Source of the DNA: Clostridium sp. CAG:1013
GTDB taxonomy: Bacteria > Bacillota > Clostridia > Oscillospirales > Acutalibacteraceae
Direction: 5' to 3'
Assembly (NCBI GenBank): GCA_000432995.1
Contig: HF972655.1
Location: 1 to 8,429, forward strand
Length of the DNA: 8,429 nucleotides
Below, piece by piece: positions 1 to 5,999 of the stretch (its first letter is position 1; each line of letters opens with the position of its first letter). The position numbers and the translations under genes are program-made. Under the pieces are notes generated by a model. That model did not search any database and had not been told where the DNA came from. It saw only the letters and a program-made list of their open reading frames with translations.

Positions 1-668
1 CCCGAAGCCACTTGGACAATAGTGTTTTTGCCGTATTTGTAAAAGTCCTGATGAAGGCCGCCTTCGCCGGTGTTGTAGTAAATACCCAGCTCTTCCGCTG
101 CCCGGGCCAGGCTCTCATGGGCGTTGTAGCTGATGGAGCCGTAGCTCATGGCAGAGAACATGATAGGTGTGGAAAGTTCCAGCTGAGGCGGCAGGTCAGG
201 AACGATGTTCCCTTCGCTGTCTCGGCGGATGTGGGTGGGTTTGCGTCCCAAAAAGGTTTTGGTCTCCATAGGCTCCCGAAGGGGATCGATGGAGGGGTTG
301 GTCACCTGGGAGGCGTTGATGAGCATTTTGTCCCAGTAGACAGGATAGCTTTTGGGGTTGCCCATGGAGGACAACAGCACACCGCCGCTGCCTGCCTGGC
401 GATACACTTCGTTGATGGTCTGGCCGGACCAGTTGTCGTTTTCTCGGAAAGCGTGGTCGGTCTTGACGATCTTCAGGGCCCGGGTGGGACATAGGGCCAC
501 GCACCGATGACAGTTAACGCATTTGCTTTCGTCGGCCAGCATTTTCTTTAAATCGGTGTCATACCAGTGGACTTCATTGGCACACTGGCGCTCGCACACC
601 CGGCAGGCGATACACCGGTCCGGGTTGCGCACCACTTCATATTCAGGATATATCATATTGATGGACAT
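1..668 (-). CDS. Glutamate synthase, ferredoxin/FMN-binding subunit (GltB2-like), N-terminal part, runs off the window
   Basis: This is the synthase half of a split glutamate synthase, which converts 2-oxoglutarate plus ammonia (delivered from glutamine) to glutamate. The start is ATG at 668, preceded by GGAAGGAAGG on the minus strand. The first ~60 residues hold two 4Fe-4S motifs: CIACRVCERQC at about residues 17-27, and a second beginning KCVNCHRCVALCP. The FMN-binding synthase domain then begins, with the family-typical PIMFSAMSYGSIS and YNTGEGG stretches, and the reading frame is open to base 3. The C-terminal two-thirds lies outside the window. It sits 63 nt downstream of the amidotransferase gene on the same strand, so the two are probably co-transcribed and form one enzyme complex with a separate reductase or ferredoxin as electron donor. 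The family call is firm. The electron donor is not visible here. Confidence 0.92.
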   Translation of the reverse strand, partial: MSINMIYPEYEVVRNPDRCIACRVCERQCANEVHWYDTDLKKMLADESKCVNCHRCVALCPTRALKIVKTDHAFRENDNWSGQTINEVYRQAGSGGVLLSSMGNPKSYPVYWDKMLINASQVTNPSIDPLREPMETKTFLGRKPTHIRRDSEGNIVPDLPPQLELSTPIMFSAMSYGSISYNAHESLARAAEELGIYYNTGEGGLHQDFYKYGKNTIVQVAS

Positions 669-686
669 GAGAAACCTTCCTTCCGA

Positions 687-710
687 CCCCGGCAGCGGTC
701 CACCCCGGGG
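687..710 (-). repeat. Intergenic inverted repeat between the two glutamate synthase genes
   Basis: CCCCGG (687-692) and CCGGGG (705-710) form a 6-bp GC-only stem with a 12-nt loop in the 63-nt spacer, just upstream of the ribosome-binding site of the downstream gene. There is no T-run, so it is not an intrinsic terminator. It could be an mRNA stability or processing element, or be without function. Confidence 0.4.
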
Positions 711-731
711 AAAGGTGATGACAGATGCGGT

Positions 732-1829
732 TTATTCCGCTGGGTCGTTCAGCCGGTAGACCACAGGCTCCCCGCCTCGGGGGGCGAACAGGGTATCCAG
801 GTGAGGTTCGATTACGCGAATGGCGGATTCCTCGCTGGCGATATAAACGTCGTCGCCTTTTTCACCTACCACCATGCTCCGCAGCTTCAGCCGGTCGTTC
901 AAGGCCATGATGCCTCCGGTGAACCCAACAAGGATGGAAAACGGCCCTGTGATGAGCATGCCGGAAAAGGCGCTGCGCAGGTAGGTAAGCCTGGCTTTTT
1001 CCTTTTCTCCCATCCGTCCGATGGTGCTCCAGAAAGGCGCCGCGATGACGCTGGCGGTCTCCTCGTAGGAAAGACCCCGGCGCCGCACCAGAAAATCAAT
1101 GATATAGGTGATGGCCTCTGTGTCTGTCAAAAGGTTACATTGGTAGCCGTACATCTCAATGGCCCGACGGTTGGCGTCGTAGGAGGAGATCTCTCCGTTG
1201 TGGACCACAGTCCGATCCAGCAGGGCAAAGGGATGGGCGCCACCCCACCAGCCCGGCGTATTGGTGGGATACCGTCCGTGAGCTGTCCAGCAGTAACCTT
1301 TGTAGTCCTCCAGCCGGTAGAAGTCCCCCACGTCCTCGGGGTAGCCTACGGCCTTAAACACGCCCATGTTTTTGCCGCTGGAAAAGATGTAAGCCCCGTC
1401 AATCTGGGAGTTGACCCGGATGACGCACCGAGACACAAAGGTGTCCTCGTCCAGCTGACTCTCTGCCAATTTGGTGTGAAGGGGCTCCACAAAATACCGC
1501 CAGATCAGAGGTTCGTCCTTGATCCGAGGGTTCTTCCGGGTGGGAATCTTGGAAAGGTTCACCACGTCGAAATGCTCATTGATGAATTCCTCGCAGAGCT
1601 CCTTGGGGCGTTTGCCCTCGTAAAAAACGTGGAGGGCGTAGAGGTTTTTGTACTCGGGGTAGATGCCGTAGGCGGCAAAGCCGCCGCCCAAGCCGTTGGA
1701 ACGCTCGTGCATCAGGGCAATGGAGCGGATGATATCTTCCCCGCTGCGGCGTCTGCCGCTTTTGGAGAAAATACCCGACACCGCGCACCCTGAGGGGATC
1801 CGCACACCGTCCAGACCTTCTCGCAGCAT
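732..1829 (-). CDS. Class II glutamine amidotransferase subunit of split glutamate synthase (GltB1-like)
   Basis: This is the glutaminase half of a split glutamate synthase: it hydrolyses glutamine and passes ammonia to the FMN subunit encoded next. It has 365 residues from ATG 1829. Near the N-terminus the sequence RIPSGCAVSGIF contains Cys15, the probable N-terminal-nucleophile cysteine after a short propeptide. Later come the class II amidotransferase signatures GRYPTNTPGWWGGAHPF and VVHNGEISSYDANRR, then LLTDTEA. The frame stays open upstream to 2081, but that region is the transcribed leader with its hairpins, and the likely transcription start (~2040) lies inside it. I therefore chose 1829, preceded by AAAGGCAGG about 10 nt upstream, where family similarity begins. 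An ATG at 1908 has an SD too close to it and adds 26 unconvincing residues. Control is probably by leader antitermination. Confidence 0.9.
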   Translation of the reverse strand: MLREGLDGVRIPSGCAVSGIFSKSGRRRSGEDIIRSIALMHERSNGLGGGFAAYGIYPEYKNLYALHVFYEGKRPKELCEEFINEHFDVVNLSKIPTRKNPRIKDEPLIWRYFVEPLHTKLAESQLDEDTFVSRCVIRVNSQIDGAYIFSSGKNMGVFKAVGYPEDVGDFYRLEDYKGYCWTAHGRYPTNTPGWWGGAHPFALLDRTVVHNGEISSYDANRRAIEMYGYQCNLLTDTEAITYIIDFLVRRRGLSYEETASVIAAPFWSTIGRMGEKEKARLTYLRSAFSGMLITGPFSILVGFTGGIMALNDRLKLRSMVVGEKGDDVYIASEESAIRVIEPHLDTLFAPRGGEPVVYRLNDPAE

Positions 1830-1923
1830 ATTGGATGACCTGCCTTTCTTTCCGAGCCCAGCTCTTTCTAAACATATATAGAACAGCTGACTCAGGACAT
1901 TTCCCATACTCCTGAAATTCGCC

Positions 1924-1959
1924 AAAAATGCAGCAAGGTAATGGATCTCCTGCATTTTT
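1924..1959 (-). terminator. Second terminator-like hairpin in the glutamate synthase leader
   Basis: A perfect 10-bp inverted repeat (AAAAATGCAG / CTGCATTTTT, arms 1924-1933 and 1950-1959) with a 16-nt loop. On the minus strand the 3' arm ends in five T, as in an intrinsic terminator. The symmetry means it could act on either strand. It lies between the ANTAR-type element and the amidotransferase start, so it could be a second attenuation point. Confidence 0.5.
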
Positions 1960-1970
1960 GAGAAAACGAG

Positions 1971-2032
1971 AAAAAGAAAAAGGCGCCGGGCCATCCTGGA
2001 AGGATACACTTCCAGCAGGTCCAGACGCCTTT
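1971..2032 (-). terminator. Leader attenuator terminator, competing with the ANTAR-type hairpin
   Basis: On the minus strand AAAGGCG (2032-2026) pairs with CGCCTTT (1985-1979). The stem continues inward by a G-U and a C-G pair, encloses the 7-bp hairpin at 1996-2015, and is followed by TTTTTCTTTTT. The 5' arm of this stem is also the loop and 3' stem base of the hairpin at 2022-2037, so the two structures exclude each other. That is the geometry of an on/off transcription attenuator upstream of the glutamate synthase genes. Confidence 0.75.
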
Positions 2033-2037
2033 GTCTG
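1996..2037 (-). promoter_or_regulatory. Candidate ANTAR-protein target RNA (two-hairpin antitermination leader)
   Basis: On the minus strand the first hairpin is CAGAC-AAAGGC-GTCTG (2037-2022), a 5-bp stem with a hexaloop that has A at position 1 and G at position 4. That is the recognition signature known for ANTAR antiterminator proteins. Seven nucleotides 3' there is a second hairpin, CTGGAAG-TGTATC-CTTCCAG (2015-1996), a 7-bp stem also with a hexaloop, but its loop does not carry A1/G4. The first hairpin starts only a few bases after the predicted transcription start. In Clostridia, ANTAR proteins are known to control glutamine synthetase and glutamate synthase genes, so the location fits. 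No ANTAR gene is present in the window. The assignment rests on loop identity, terminator exclusivity and gene context. Confidence 0.72.
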
Positions 2038-2046
2038 TCTGAAAGG

Positions 2047-2075
2047 ATTATAATACGGACCGCAGGCTTTGTCAA
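2047..2075 (-). promoter_or_regulatory. SigA promoter of the glutamate synthase operon, perfect consensus
   Basis: On the minus strand TTGACA (2075-2070) and TATAAT (2052-2047) are separated by exactly 17 nt. Transcription should start near 2040, a few bases before the ANTAR-type hairpin. With a consensus promoter, control is expected mostly downstream, at the leader terminator. Confidence 0.88.
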
Positions 2076-2078
2076 CGA

Positions 2079-2114
2079 CATTTTGAATTTTGGTTCCTCG
2101 AAACTTTCAAAATG
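2079..2114. repeat. 9-bp inverted repeat upstream of the glutamate synthase promoter
   Basis: CATTTTGAA (2079-2087) and TTCAAAATG (2106-2114) are perfect inverted copies with an 18-nt spacer. They begin 3 bp upstream of the -35 box of the minus-strand promoter, in the divergent region shared with the HAD hydrolase gene. This is a plausible protein-binding site, but no regulator family is recognised. Confidence 0.45.
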
Positions 2115-2139
2115 GATTCCGGTTCCCGAGAGAGCGGAC

Positions 2140-2168
2140 TTTTCAAAAGGGGAATCTTATGGTATGAT
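2140..2168 (+). promoter_or_regulatory. Weak candidate promoter for the HAD hydrolase gene
   Basis: TATGAT at 2163-2168 is a good -10 box. With 17-nt spacing the -35 would be TTTTCA (2140-2145), only a 4/6 match. It sits about 40 nt upstream of the gene's ribosome-binding site. Confidence 0.4.
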
Positions 2169-2214
2169 AGGCCAAACGTTGTGAAAAGACCGGAAAGACA
2201 AGGAGGCGGAAGCG

Positions 2215-2868
2215 GTGATCCCCTATGTGGTATGGGACTGGAACGGTACCCTATTAAATGATGTAGACGCGGCCATGGCAGTCATGGACCGGATGCTGTC
2301 CCGCCGTGGTCTGCCTAGCTTAGGCGGGGCGGAGCGCTACCGGGAGATCTTTACCTTTCCAGTGCGGGAATACTATCTTTCCGCCGGACTGGACCTTGTC
2401 CGGGAACCCTTCGAAGAGCTGGCGGTGGAGTGGACCCAACTTTACGGCGAGCTTTCTTCCGGTTGTGGGTTGTTTCCCGGAGCGGGGGAGGTGCTTCGGG
2501 AACTGGAGGCGAATGGCGTGGCTCAGTTGATTGTATCCGCGTCTCCCCAAGAGACTTTGGAGCGTCAGGTGGAAGCGCAAGGTGTCCGGGAACGGTTTCA
2601 GGCACTGCTGGGCCTTTCAGACATTTACGCCGACAGCAAGGCAGGACTTGCTCGAAGGTACTTCCAGGAAAACGGGGTTGACCCAGCTCAGGTAATCTTC
2701 ATAGGTGACACCCTCCACGATTGGGAGGTGGCCCAGGACGCGGGCTGTGGCTGTGTGCTGCTCTCCCAGGGGCACCAGAGCCAGAGGCTTTTAAAGAAGG
2801 CGGGAGTTCCGGTGTTGGAAGGCATTTGCCAGGTGCCGGATTTTTTAAAAGGCCTGGGGAAAAGTTGA
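2215..2868 (+). CDS. HAD-superfamily hydrolase, phosphoglycolate-phosphatase-like, with DWN variant of motif I
   Basis: A predicted cytoplasmic phosphatase of 217 residues; the substrate cannot be told from sequence. It starts with GTG at 2215, 8 nt after AAGGAGG (2200-2206). HAD motifs: motif I DWNGTLLND with nucleophile Asp8; motif II Ser108 in LIVSASP; Lys142 in DSKAG as motif III; and GDTLHD with Asp165 and Asp169 as motif IV. A helical cap lies between motifs I and II (about residues 15-85), as in C1-cap enzymes. Oddity: the usual second aspartate of DxD is Asn10, which in classical phosphatases is the general acid/base. It is transcribed alone, divergent from the glutamate synthase operon and ahead of rpsU, so neighbours do not indicate a substrate. 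I see no clear terminator after it. Confidence 0.85.
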   Translation: MIPYVVWDWNGTLLNDVDAAMAVMDRMLSRRGLPSLGGAERYREIFTFPVREYYLSAGLDLVREPFEELAVEWTQLYGELSSGCGLFPGAGEVLRELEANGVAQLIVSASPQETLERQVEAQGVRERFQALLGLSDIYADSKAGLARRYFQENGVDPAQVIFIGDTLHDWEVAQDAGCGCVLLSQGHQSQRLLKKAGVPVLEGICQVPDFLKGLGKS

Positions 2869-2935
2869 ACCGAAAGTTTCGCTGAATTTTTCTGGCCGGG
2901 GAGGCAATCCATGGAAAAATGAACGAAACAGGGGG

Positions 2936-2964
2936 TTGACAACCGGGGGAAGGGACAGTATAAT
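2936..2964 (+). promoter_or_regulatory. SigA promoter of rpsU, perfect consensus
   Basis: TTGACA (2936-2941), a 17-nt spacer and TATAAT (2959-2964): an exact match to consensus. Transcription should start near 2971, giving a leader of about 60 nt in which I see no convincing conserved RNA structure. Confidence 0.88.
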
Positions 2965-3031
2965 GGTTTGTGTTGTACTGGTGTGCTACGACGAAAGAAC
3001 CCCTGCCTTACGGCGGATGGGAGGGATATAA

Positions 3032-3208
3032 ATGGCTGAGATCCGGCTCAAGGAAAACGAGTCTCTGGACAGCGCGCTCCGTCGCTTCAAGAAGCAGTGT
3101 GCGAGAGCTGGCGTGATCCAGGAGGTCCGTAAGAGAGAGGCTTACGAAAAGCCCTCTGTCAAGCGCAAGAAAAAGTCTGAAGCAGCTCGCAAGCGCAAGT
3201 ATAAATAA
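3032..3208 (+). CDS. rpsU: Small ribosomal subunit protein bS21
   Basis: This 58-residue protein begins MAEIRLKENESLDSALRRF and ends in a lysine/arginine-rich tail (KRKKKSEAARKRKYK), the typical form of bS21, a 30S subunit protein involved in translation initiation. The length matches Firmicutes members. ATG 3032 is preceded by GGGAGGG (3019-3025) at normal spacing. It has its own consensus promoter and a strong terminator 30 nt after the stop, so it is probably a monocistronic, highly expressed gene. The yqeG gene starts only about 30 nt beyond that terminator and may receive some read-through. Confidence 0.97.
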   Translation: MAEIRLKENESLDSALRRFKKQCARAGVIQEVRKREAYEKPSVKRKKKSEAARKRKYK

Positions 3209-3212
3209 GCTG

Positions 3213-3232
3213 CTCACAAGTACTCACAAGTA
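3213..3232. repeat. Perfect 10-bp tandem duplication after rpsU
   Basis: CTCACAAGTA occurs twice with no gap (3213-3222, 3223-3232), between the rpsU stop and its terminator. It looks like a small slippage duplication in non-coding sequence. Confidence 0.7.
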
Positions 3233-3238
3233 CCTTGA

Positions 3239-3263
3239 AAGCGGGCGGTTCGCCCGCTTTTTT
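3239..3263 (+). terminator. Intrinsic terminator of rpsU
   Basis: GCGGGCG (3241-3247), GTT loop, CGCCCGC (3251-3257), then six T (3258-3263), with A-T pairs extending the stem at the base. Confidence 0.92.
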
Positions 3264-3294
3264 GTTTCGAGAAAATAGGCAAGGAGAAGGTTCG

Positions 3295-3801
3295 ATGGGC
3301 ATCTTTCAGCCGACTGCCATGCGGGAGCGGGTCACGGAGATCACCCCGGAATTTCTGAGAAGTCTGGGGGCCAAGGCTCTGCTGCTGGACGTGGACAACA
3401 CCCTGGCCACCTACACCTCCCACGCCCCTTCGCCGGGGTCGTTGGAGTGGGTGCATGCTATGGGAGACGCCGGTTTTCGGATGATTATCATCTCCAACAA
3501 TTACAAAAAGCGGGTGAAGTCCTTCGGGGTCAAATTCGGCCTGGACACCCTGTGTTTCGCCATCAAGCCACTGCCGGTGGGTTATCTCCGCGCGGCCAGA
3601 CGGCTGAAGGTGAAGCCTCGGGAGTGCGTCATTATTGGCGACCAGATCTTCACCGATATTGTGGGAGCCAACCTGTGCGGGATGAAATCCGTGCTGCTGA
3701 CGCCCATGGAGGAAGAAGAGGGCTTTACCTTCAAGGCGCGCAGGGCTCTTGAAAAGGGACTGCGGGAAAAATTTCGGAACAGAAAGGATGTTTTGCGATG
3801 A
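3295..3801 (+). CDS. yqeG: YqeG-family HAD IIIA-type phosphatase
   Basis: A 168-residue cytoplasmic phosphatase of the YqeG family, related to yeast mitochondrial phosphatidylglycerophosphatase Gep4. The bacterial substrate is not settled. HAD motifs are complete: LLLDVDNTLA with Asp32 and Asp34, Ser67 in IIISNN, Lys91 in AIKPLP, and GDQIFTD with Asp116 and Asp121. Only a minimal cap is present, as expected for a IIIA type. I chose ATG 3295 because AAGGAG (3281-3286) lies 8 nt upstream and the N-terminus matches the family; an in-frame TTG at 3235 would start inside the rpsU terminator region. Its stop overlaps the pepP start (ATGA, 3798-3801), which indicates translational coupling. No separate promoter is evident in the short gap after the rpsU terminator. 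Confidence 0.9.
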   Translation: MGIFQPTAMRERVTEITPEFLRSLGAKALLLDVDNTLATYTSHAPSPGSLEWVHAMGDAGFRMIIISNNYKKRVKSFGVKFGLDTLCFAIKPLPVGYLRAARRLKVKPRECVIIGDQIFTDIVGANLCGMKSVLLTPMEEEEGFTFKARRALEKGLREKFRNRKDVLR

Positions 3802-4877
3802 AAAATCCTGTGGAACGTCTGACAGAACGTCTTATCCACGGTGACGGCCAAAAGGCCGCCCTGGTGTTTTCTGAGAAGAACCGCCGCTATTTCACCCAGT
3901 TTCCCGCCAGCGACGGGGCATTGTTTGTCACGGCGGAGGAAGCCTACCTGCTGATGGACTTCCGCTATGAAGAGGCCGCCCATTACCAGGCCAAGTACTG
4001 CACGGTGCTGGGTTTTGATTCCCTGATGGAAAAGCTGGGGGAACTGATCCAGAAGCACGGCATCAAGGAGATTTACATGGAGTGCGAGCAGCTCTCTGTG
4101 GCTCAGGCCCGCCGCTTTGAGGCCGCCTTCCAGCGGTTTGGCGCCCAGGCTGTTCTGGATGAAACGCTGGACAGCGCCATTCGGGAGCAGCGGATGATTA
4201 AATCCCCCGAGGAGGTCAAGAAGATCGAGGCCTCTCAGGAGATCACCGACGCGGCCTTCCAGCATATCCTGCCCTATATCAAAGAGGGCGTCACCGAGCG
4301 GGACCTGGCTTTGGAGATTGAGTTCTTCATGCGCAAGCAGGGCGCGGAAAACGTGGCCTTCGACCTGATTGTGGCCGCGGGCAAGAACGGTTCTCAGTGC
4401 CATGCGGTCCCCTCTGACAACACCGTGCAGAAGGGCGACTTCATCACCATGGATACCGGCGCCCTGTTGGACGGCTATCACTCTGACATGACCCGCACGG
4501 TGGCCCTGGGCCAGGTCAGCCAGGAGCAGAAGGCCGTGTACGACACGGTGCTGAAGGCCCACCTGGCAGTCATCGACGGGGTGAAGCCCGGCATGGTCTG
4601 CTGTGATGTGGACAAGATTGCCCGGGATATCATCGAGAAGGACTATCCCGGCACCTTTGGCCATGGGCTGGGCCATGGGGTGGGCTTTGAAATCCACGAG
4701 TGGCCCCGGTTCGGCCGCGGGGATCAGACGGTGTGCGCGCCTGGAATGGTGGTTACCGATGAGCCCGGCATCTATATCCCGGCCAAATACGGCGTGCGCA
4801 TCGAGGATATGCTCCTCATCACAGAGGATGGCTGCCGCAGCCTGACCAAGTCCCCCAAGGAGCTCATCTGCCTGTAA
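3798..4877 (+). CDS. pepP: M24B metallopeptidase, Xaa-Pro dipeptidase/aminopeptidase-like, intact copy
   Basis: A 359-residue cytoplasmic peptidase that removes residues in front of proline. The N-terminal creatinase-like domain covers about residues 1-130 and the pita-bread catalytic domain 135-359. The dinuclear metal ligands are all visible: Asp219 (MDTGAL), Asp230 (HSDMTRT), His293 (GLGHGVG), Glu322 (DEPGIYIP) and Glu336 (RIEDM). His202 in QCHAVPS is the family's substrate-binding histidine. It overlaps yqeG by 4 nt and precedes efp, an order known from Bacillus and clostridia (yqhT-efp). PepP versus PepQ specificity cannot be decided from sequence. From codon 59 onward it has a diverged second copy downstream (5003-5908), with no length difference and about 38 amino-acid differences over 301 residues. 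Confidence 0.92.
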   Translation: MKNPVERLTERLIHGDGQKAALVFSEKNRRYFTQFPASDGALFVTAEEAYLLMDFRYEEAAHYQAKYCTVLGFDSLMEKLGELIQKHGIKEIYMECEQLSVAQARRFEAAFQRFGAQAVLDETLDSAIREQRMIKSPEEVKKIEASQEITDAAFQHILPYIKEGVTERDLALEIEFFMRKQGAENVAFDLIVAAGKNGSQCHAVPSDNTVQKGDFITMDTGALLDGYHSDMTRTVALGQVSQEQKAVYDTVLKAHLAVIDGVKPGMVCCDVDKIARDIIEKDYPGTFGHGLGHGVGFEIHEWPRFGRGDQTVCAPGMVVTDEPGIYIPAKYGVRIEDMLLITEDGCRSLTKSPKELICL

Positions 4878-4907
4878 GGCTTTTTGCGGCAAAGGGTGGG
4901 AAACGGC

Positions 4908-4936
4908 TTGCAATCCCGCTGTAAATACGGTACAAT
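4908..4936 (+). promoter_or_regulatory. efp promoter, first copy
   Basis: TTGCAA (4908-4913), a 17-nt spacer and TACAAT (4931-4936), in the 91-nt pepP-efp spacer. The second copy at 5940-5968 keeps the -35, spacing and a -10 although the surrounding spacer has diverged, which supports function. Confidence 0.72.
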
Positions 4937-4968
4937 AGAAAGAGAAATACATTGGAGGTTGTTAAAAT

Positions 4969-5025
4969 ATGGTAACCGCAGGCGATTTCAGAAACGGCGT
5001 GGGAAGCCGCTCACTACAAGGCTAA
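4969..5025 (+). pseudogene. efp: efp 5' fragment (11 codons) running into pepP sequence
   Basis: ATG 4969 with GGAGG upstream begins MVTAGDFRNGV, identical over 32 nt (4969-5000) to the start of the efp reading frame at 6000. At 5000-5002 the sequence switches to the inside of a second pepP copy, and this frame stops at 5023-5025 after 18 residues. It cannot make elongation factor P. It is either a rearrangement scar or, more likely, the end of one assembled contig. Confidence 0.85.
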
Positions 5026-5908
5026 GTATTGCAAGGTGGTGGGATTTGACTCCCTGATGGCAAAGCTTGGTGAGTTGATCCAAAAGCATGGCATTAAGGA
5101 GATCTATCTGGAGATCGAGCAGCTTTCCGTGGCTCAGGCCCGGCGCTTCGAGAACGCTTTCCATAAGTACGGCGCCCAGGCTGTCATGGACGATTCTCTG
5201 GACAACGCCATCCGTGACCAGCGGATGATCAAATCCCCTGAAGAAGTGAAGAAGATCGAGGAGTCTCAGGCCATCACCGACGCTGCCTTCCAGCACATCC
5301 TGCCCTACATCAAGGAAGGCGTTACCGAACGGGAACTGGCTTTGGAGATCGAGTTTTTCATGCGCAAGCAGGGCGCGGAGAACGTGGCTTTCGAATTGAT
5401 CGTGGCGGCCGGCAAGAACGGCTCCCAGTGCCACGCGGTGCCCTCTGACAATACGGTGCATAAGGGCGATTTTATCACCATGGACACCGGCGCACTGCTG
5501 GATGGTTATAACTCCGACATGACCCGGACCGTGGCTTTGGGCCAGGTGTCTGAGGAGCAGAAAGCAGTGTACGACACGGTGCTGAAAGCTCATATGGCGG
5601 TCATTGAACAGGTGAAGCCCGGCATGCTGGGCCGTGACGTGGACAAGATCGCCCGTGACATTATCGAGAAAGATTACCCCGGGACCTTTGGTCACAGCCT
5701 GGGTCATGGGGTTGGCTTTGAGGTTCACGAGTGGCCCCGCTTCTCCAAGCTGGACACCAATCCCTGCGCGGAGGGCATGGTGGTCACTGACGAACCCGGC
5801 ATTTACATTCCCGCCAAATACGGCGTGCGTATCGAGGACATGCTGCTGATCACGGCCGACGGCTGCCGCAGCCTGACCAAATCCCCCAAGGAACTTATTT
5901 GCCTGTAA
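5003..5908 (+). pseudogene. pepP: Second pepP copy, 5'-truncated (codons 59 to stop)
   Basis: This encodes 301 residues of an M24B peptidase, lacking the first 58 residues found in the copy at 3798. The frame is fully open. The metal ligands are kept (MDTGALLDGYNSDMTRT, GHSLGHGVGFEVHEW, DEPGIYIP, RIEDM), and differences from the first copy are mostly conservative, with one cluster (GRGDQTV versus SKLDTNP). There is no ribosome-binding site before the first in-frame start candidates (GTG 5036, ATG 5057), and the upstream bases are efp sequence, so it is probably not translated as it stands. An intact frame in an apparently untranslatable fragment suggests the sequence is a functional gene in its true source genome. 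Confidence 0.87.
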
Positions 5909-5939
5909 GGGATTTTAAGGCGTACCCTGGGGAAATTGC

Positions 5940-5968
5940 TTGCAATCCTGGGGGGAATACTGTAAAAT
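5940..5968 (+). promoter_or_regulatory. efp promoter, second copy
   Basis: TTGCAA (5940-5945), 17-nt spacer, TAAAAT (5963-5968), about 32 nt upstream of the efp ATG at 6000. It matches in position the promoter in the first spacer copy. Confidence 0.75.
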
Positions 5969-5999
5969 AGAACAGAGAAAGAATTTGGAGGTTGTTATT

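Noticed and set aside
12..494. Plus-strand 160-residue open frame near the window start
   Set aside because: It lies wholly antisense to the glutamate synthase synthase subunit, whose minus-strand frame gives clear 4Fe-4S and FMN-domain motifs.
567..1793. Plus-strand 408-residue open frame
   Set aside because: Antisense shadow of the glutamine amidotransferase gene; no recognisable protein features and no suitable ribosome-binding site.
2869..2900. Terminator after the HAD hydrolase gene
   Set aside because: Only a short CGAAA/TTTCG pairing with almost no loop and a T-run displaced from it; too weak to call.
2965..3031. Riboswitch or ribosomal-protein autoregulatory element in the rpsU leader
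   Set aside because: Short (~60 nt), and I could not find a convincing stem or known motif.
3582..4952. Minus-strand 456-residue open frame, with a similar one at 4988-5728
   Set aside because: Both are antisense to the two pepP copies, so their similarity only reflects the pepP duplication and GC-rich codon use.
4969..5025. An 18-residue regulatory leader peptide before the second pepP
   Set aside because: Its first 11 codons are the efp start, and the rest is pepP read out of frame; explained by the junction.
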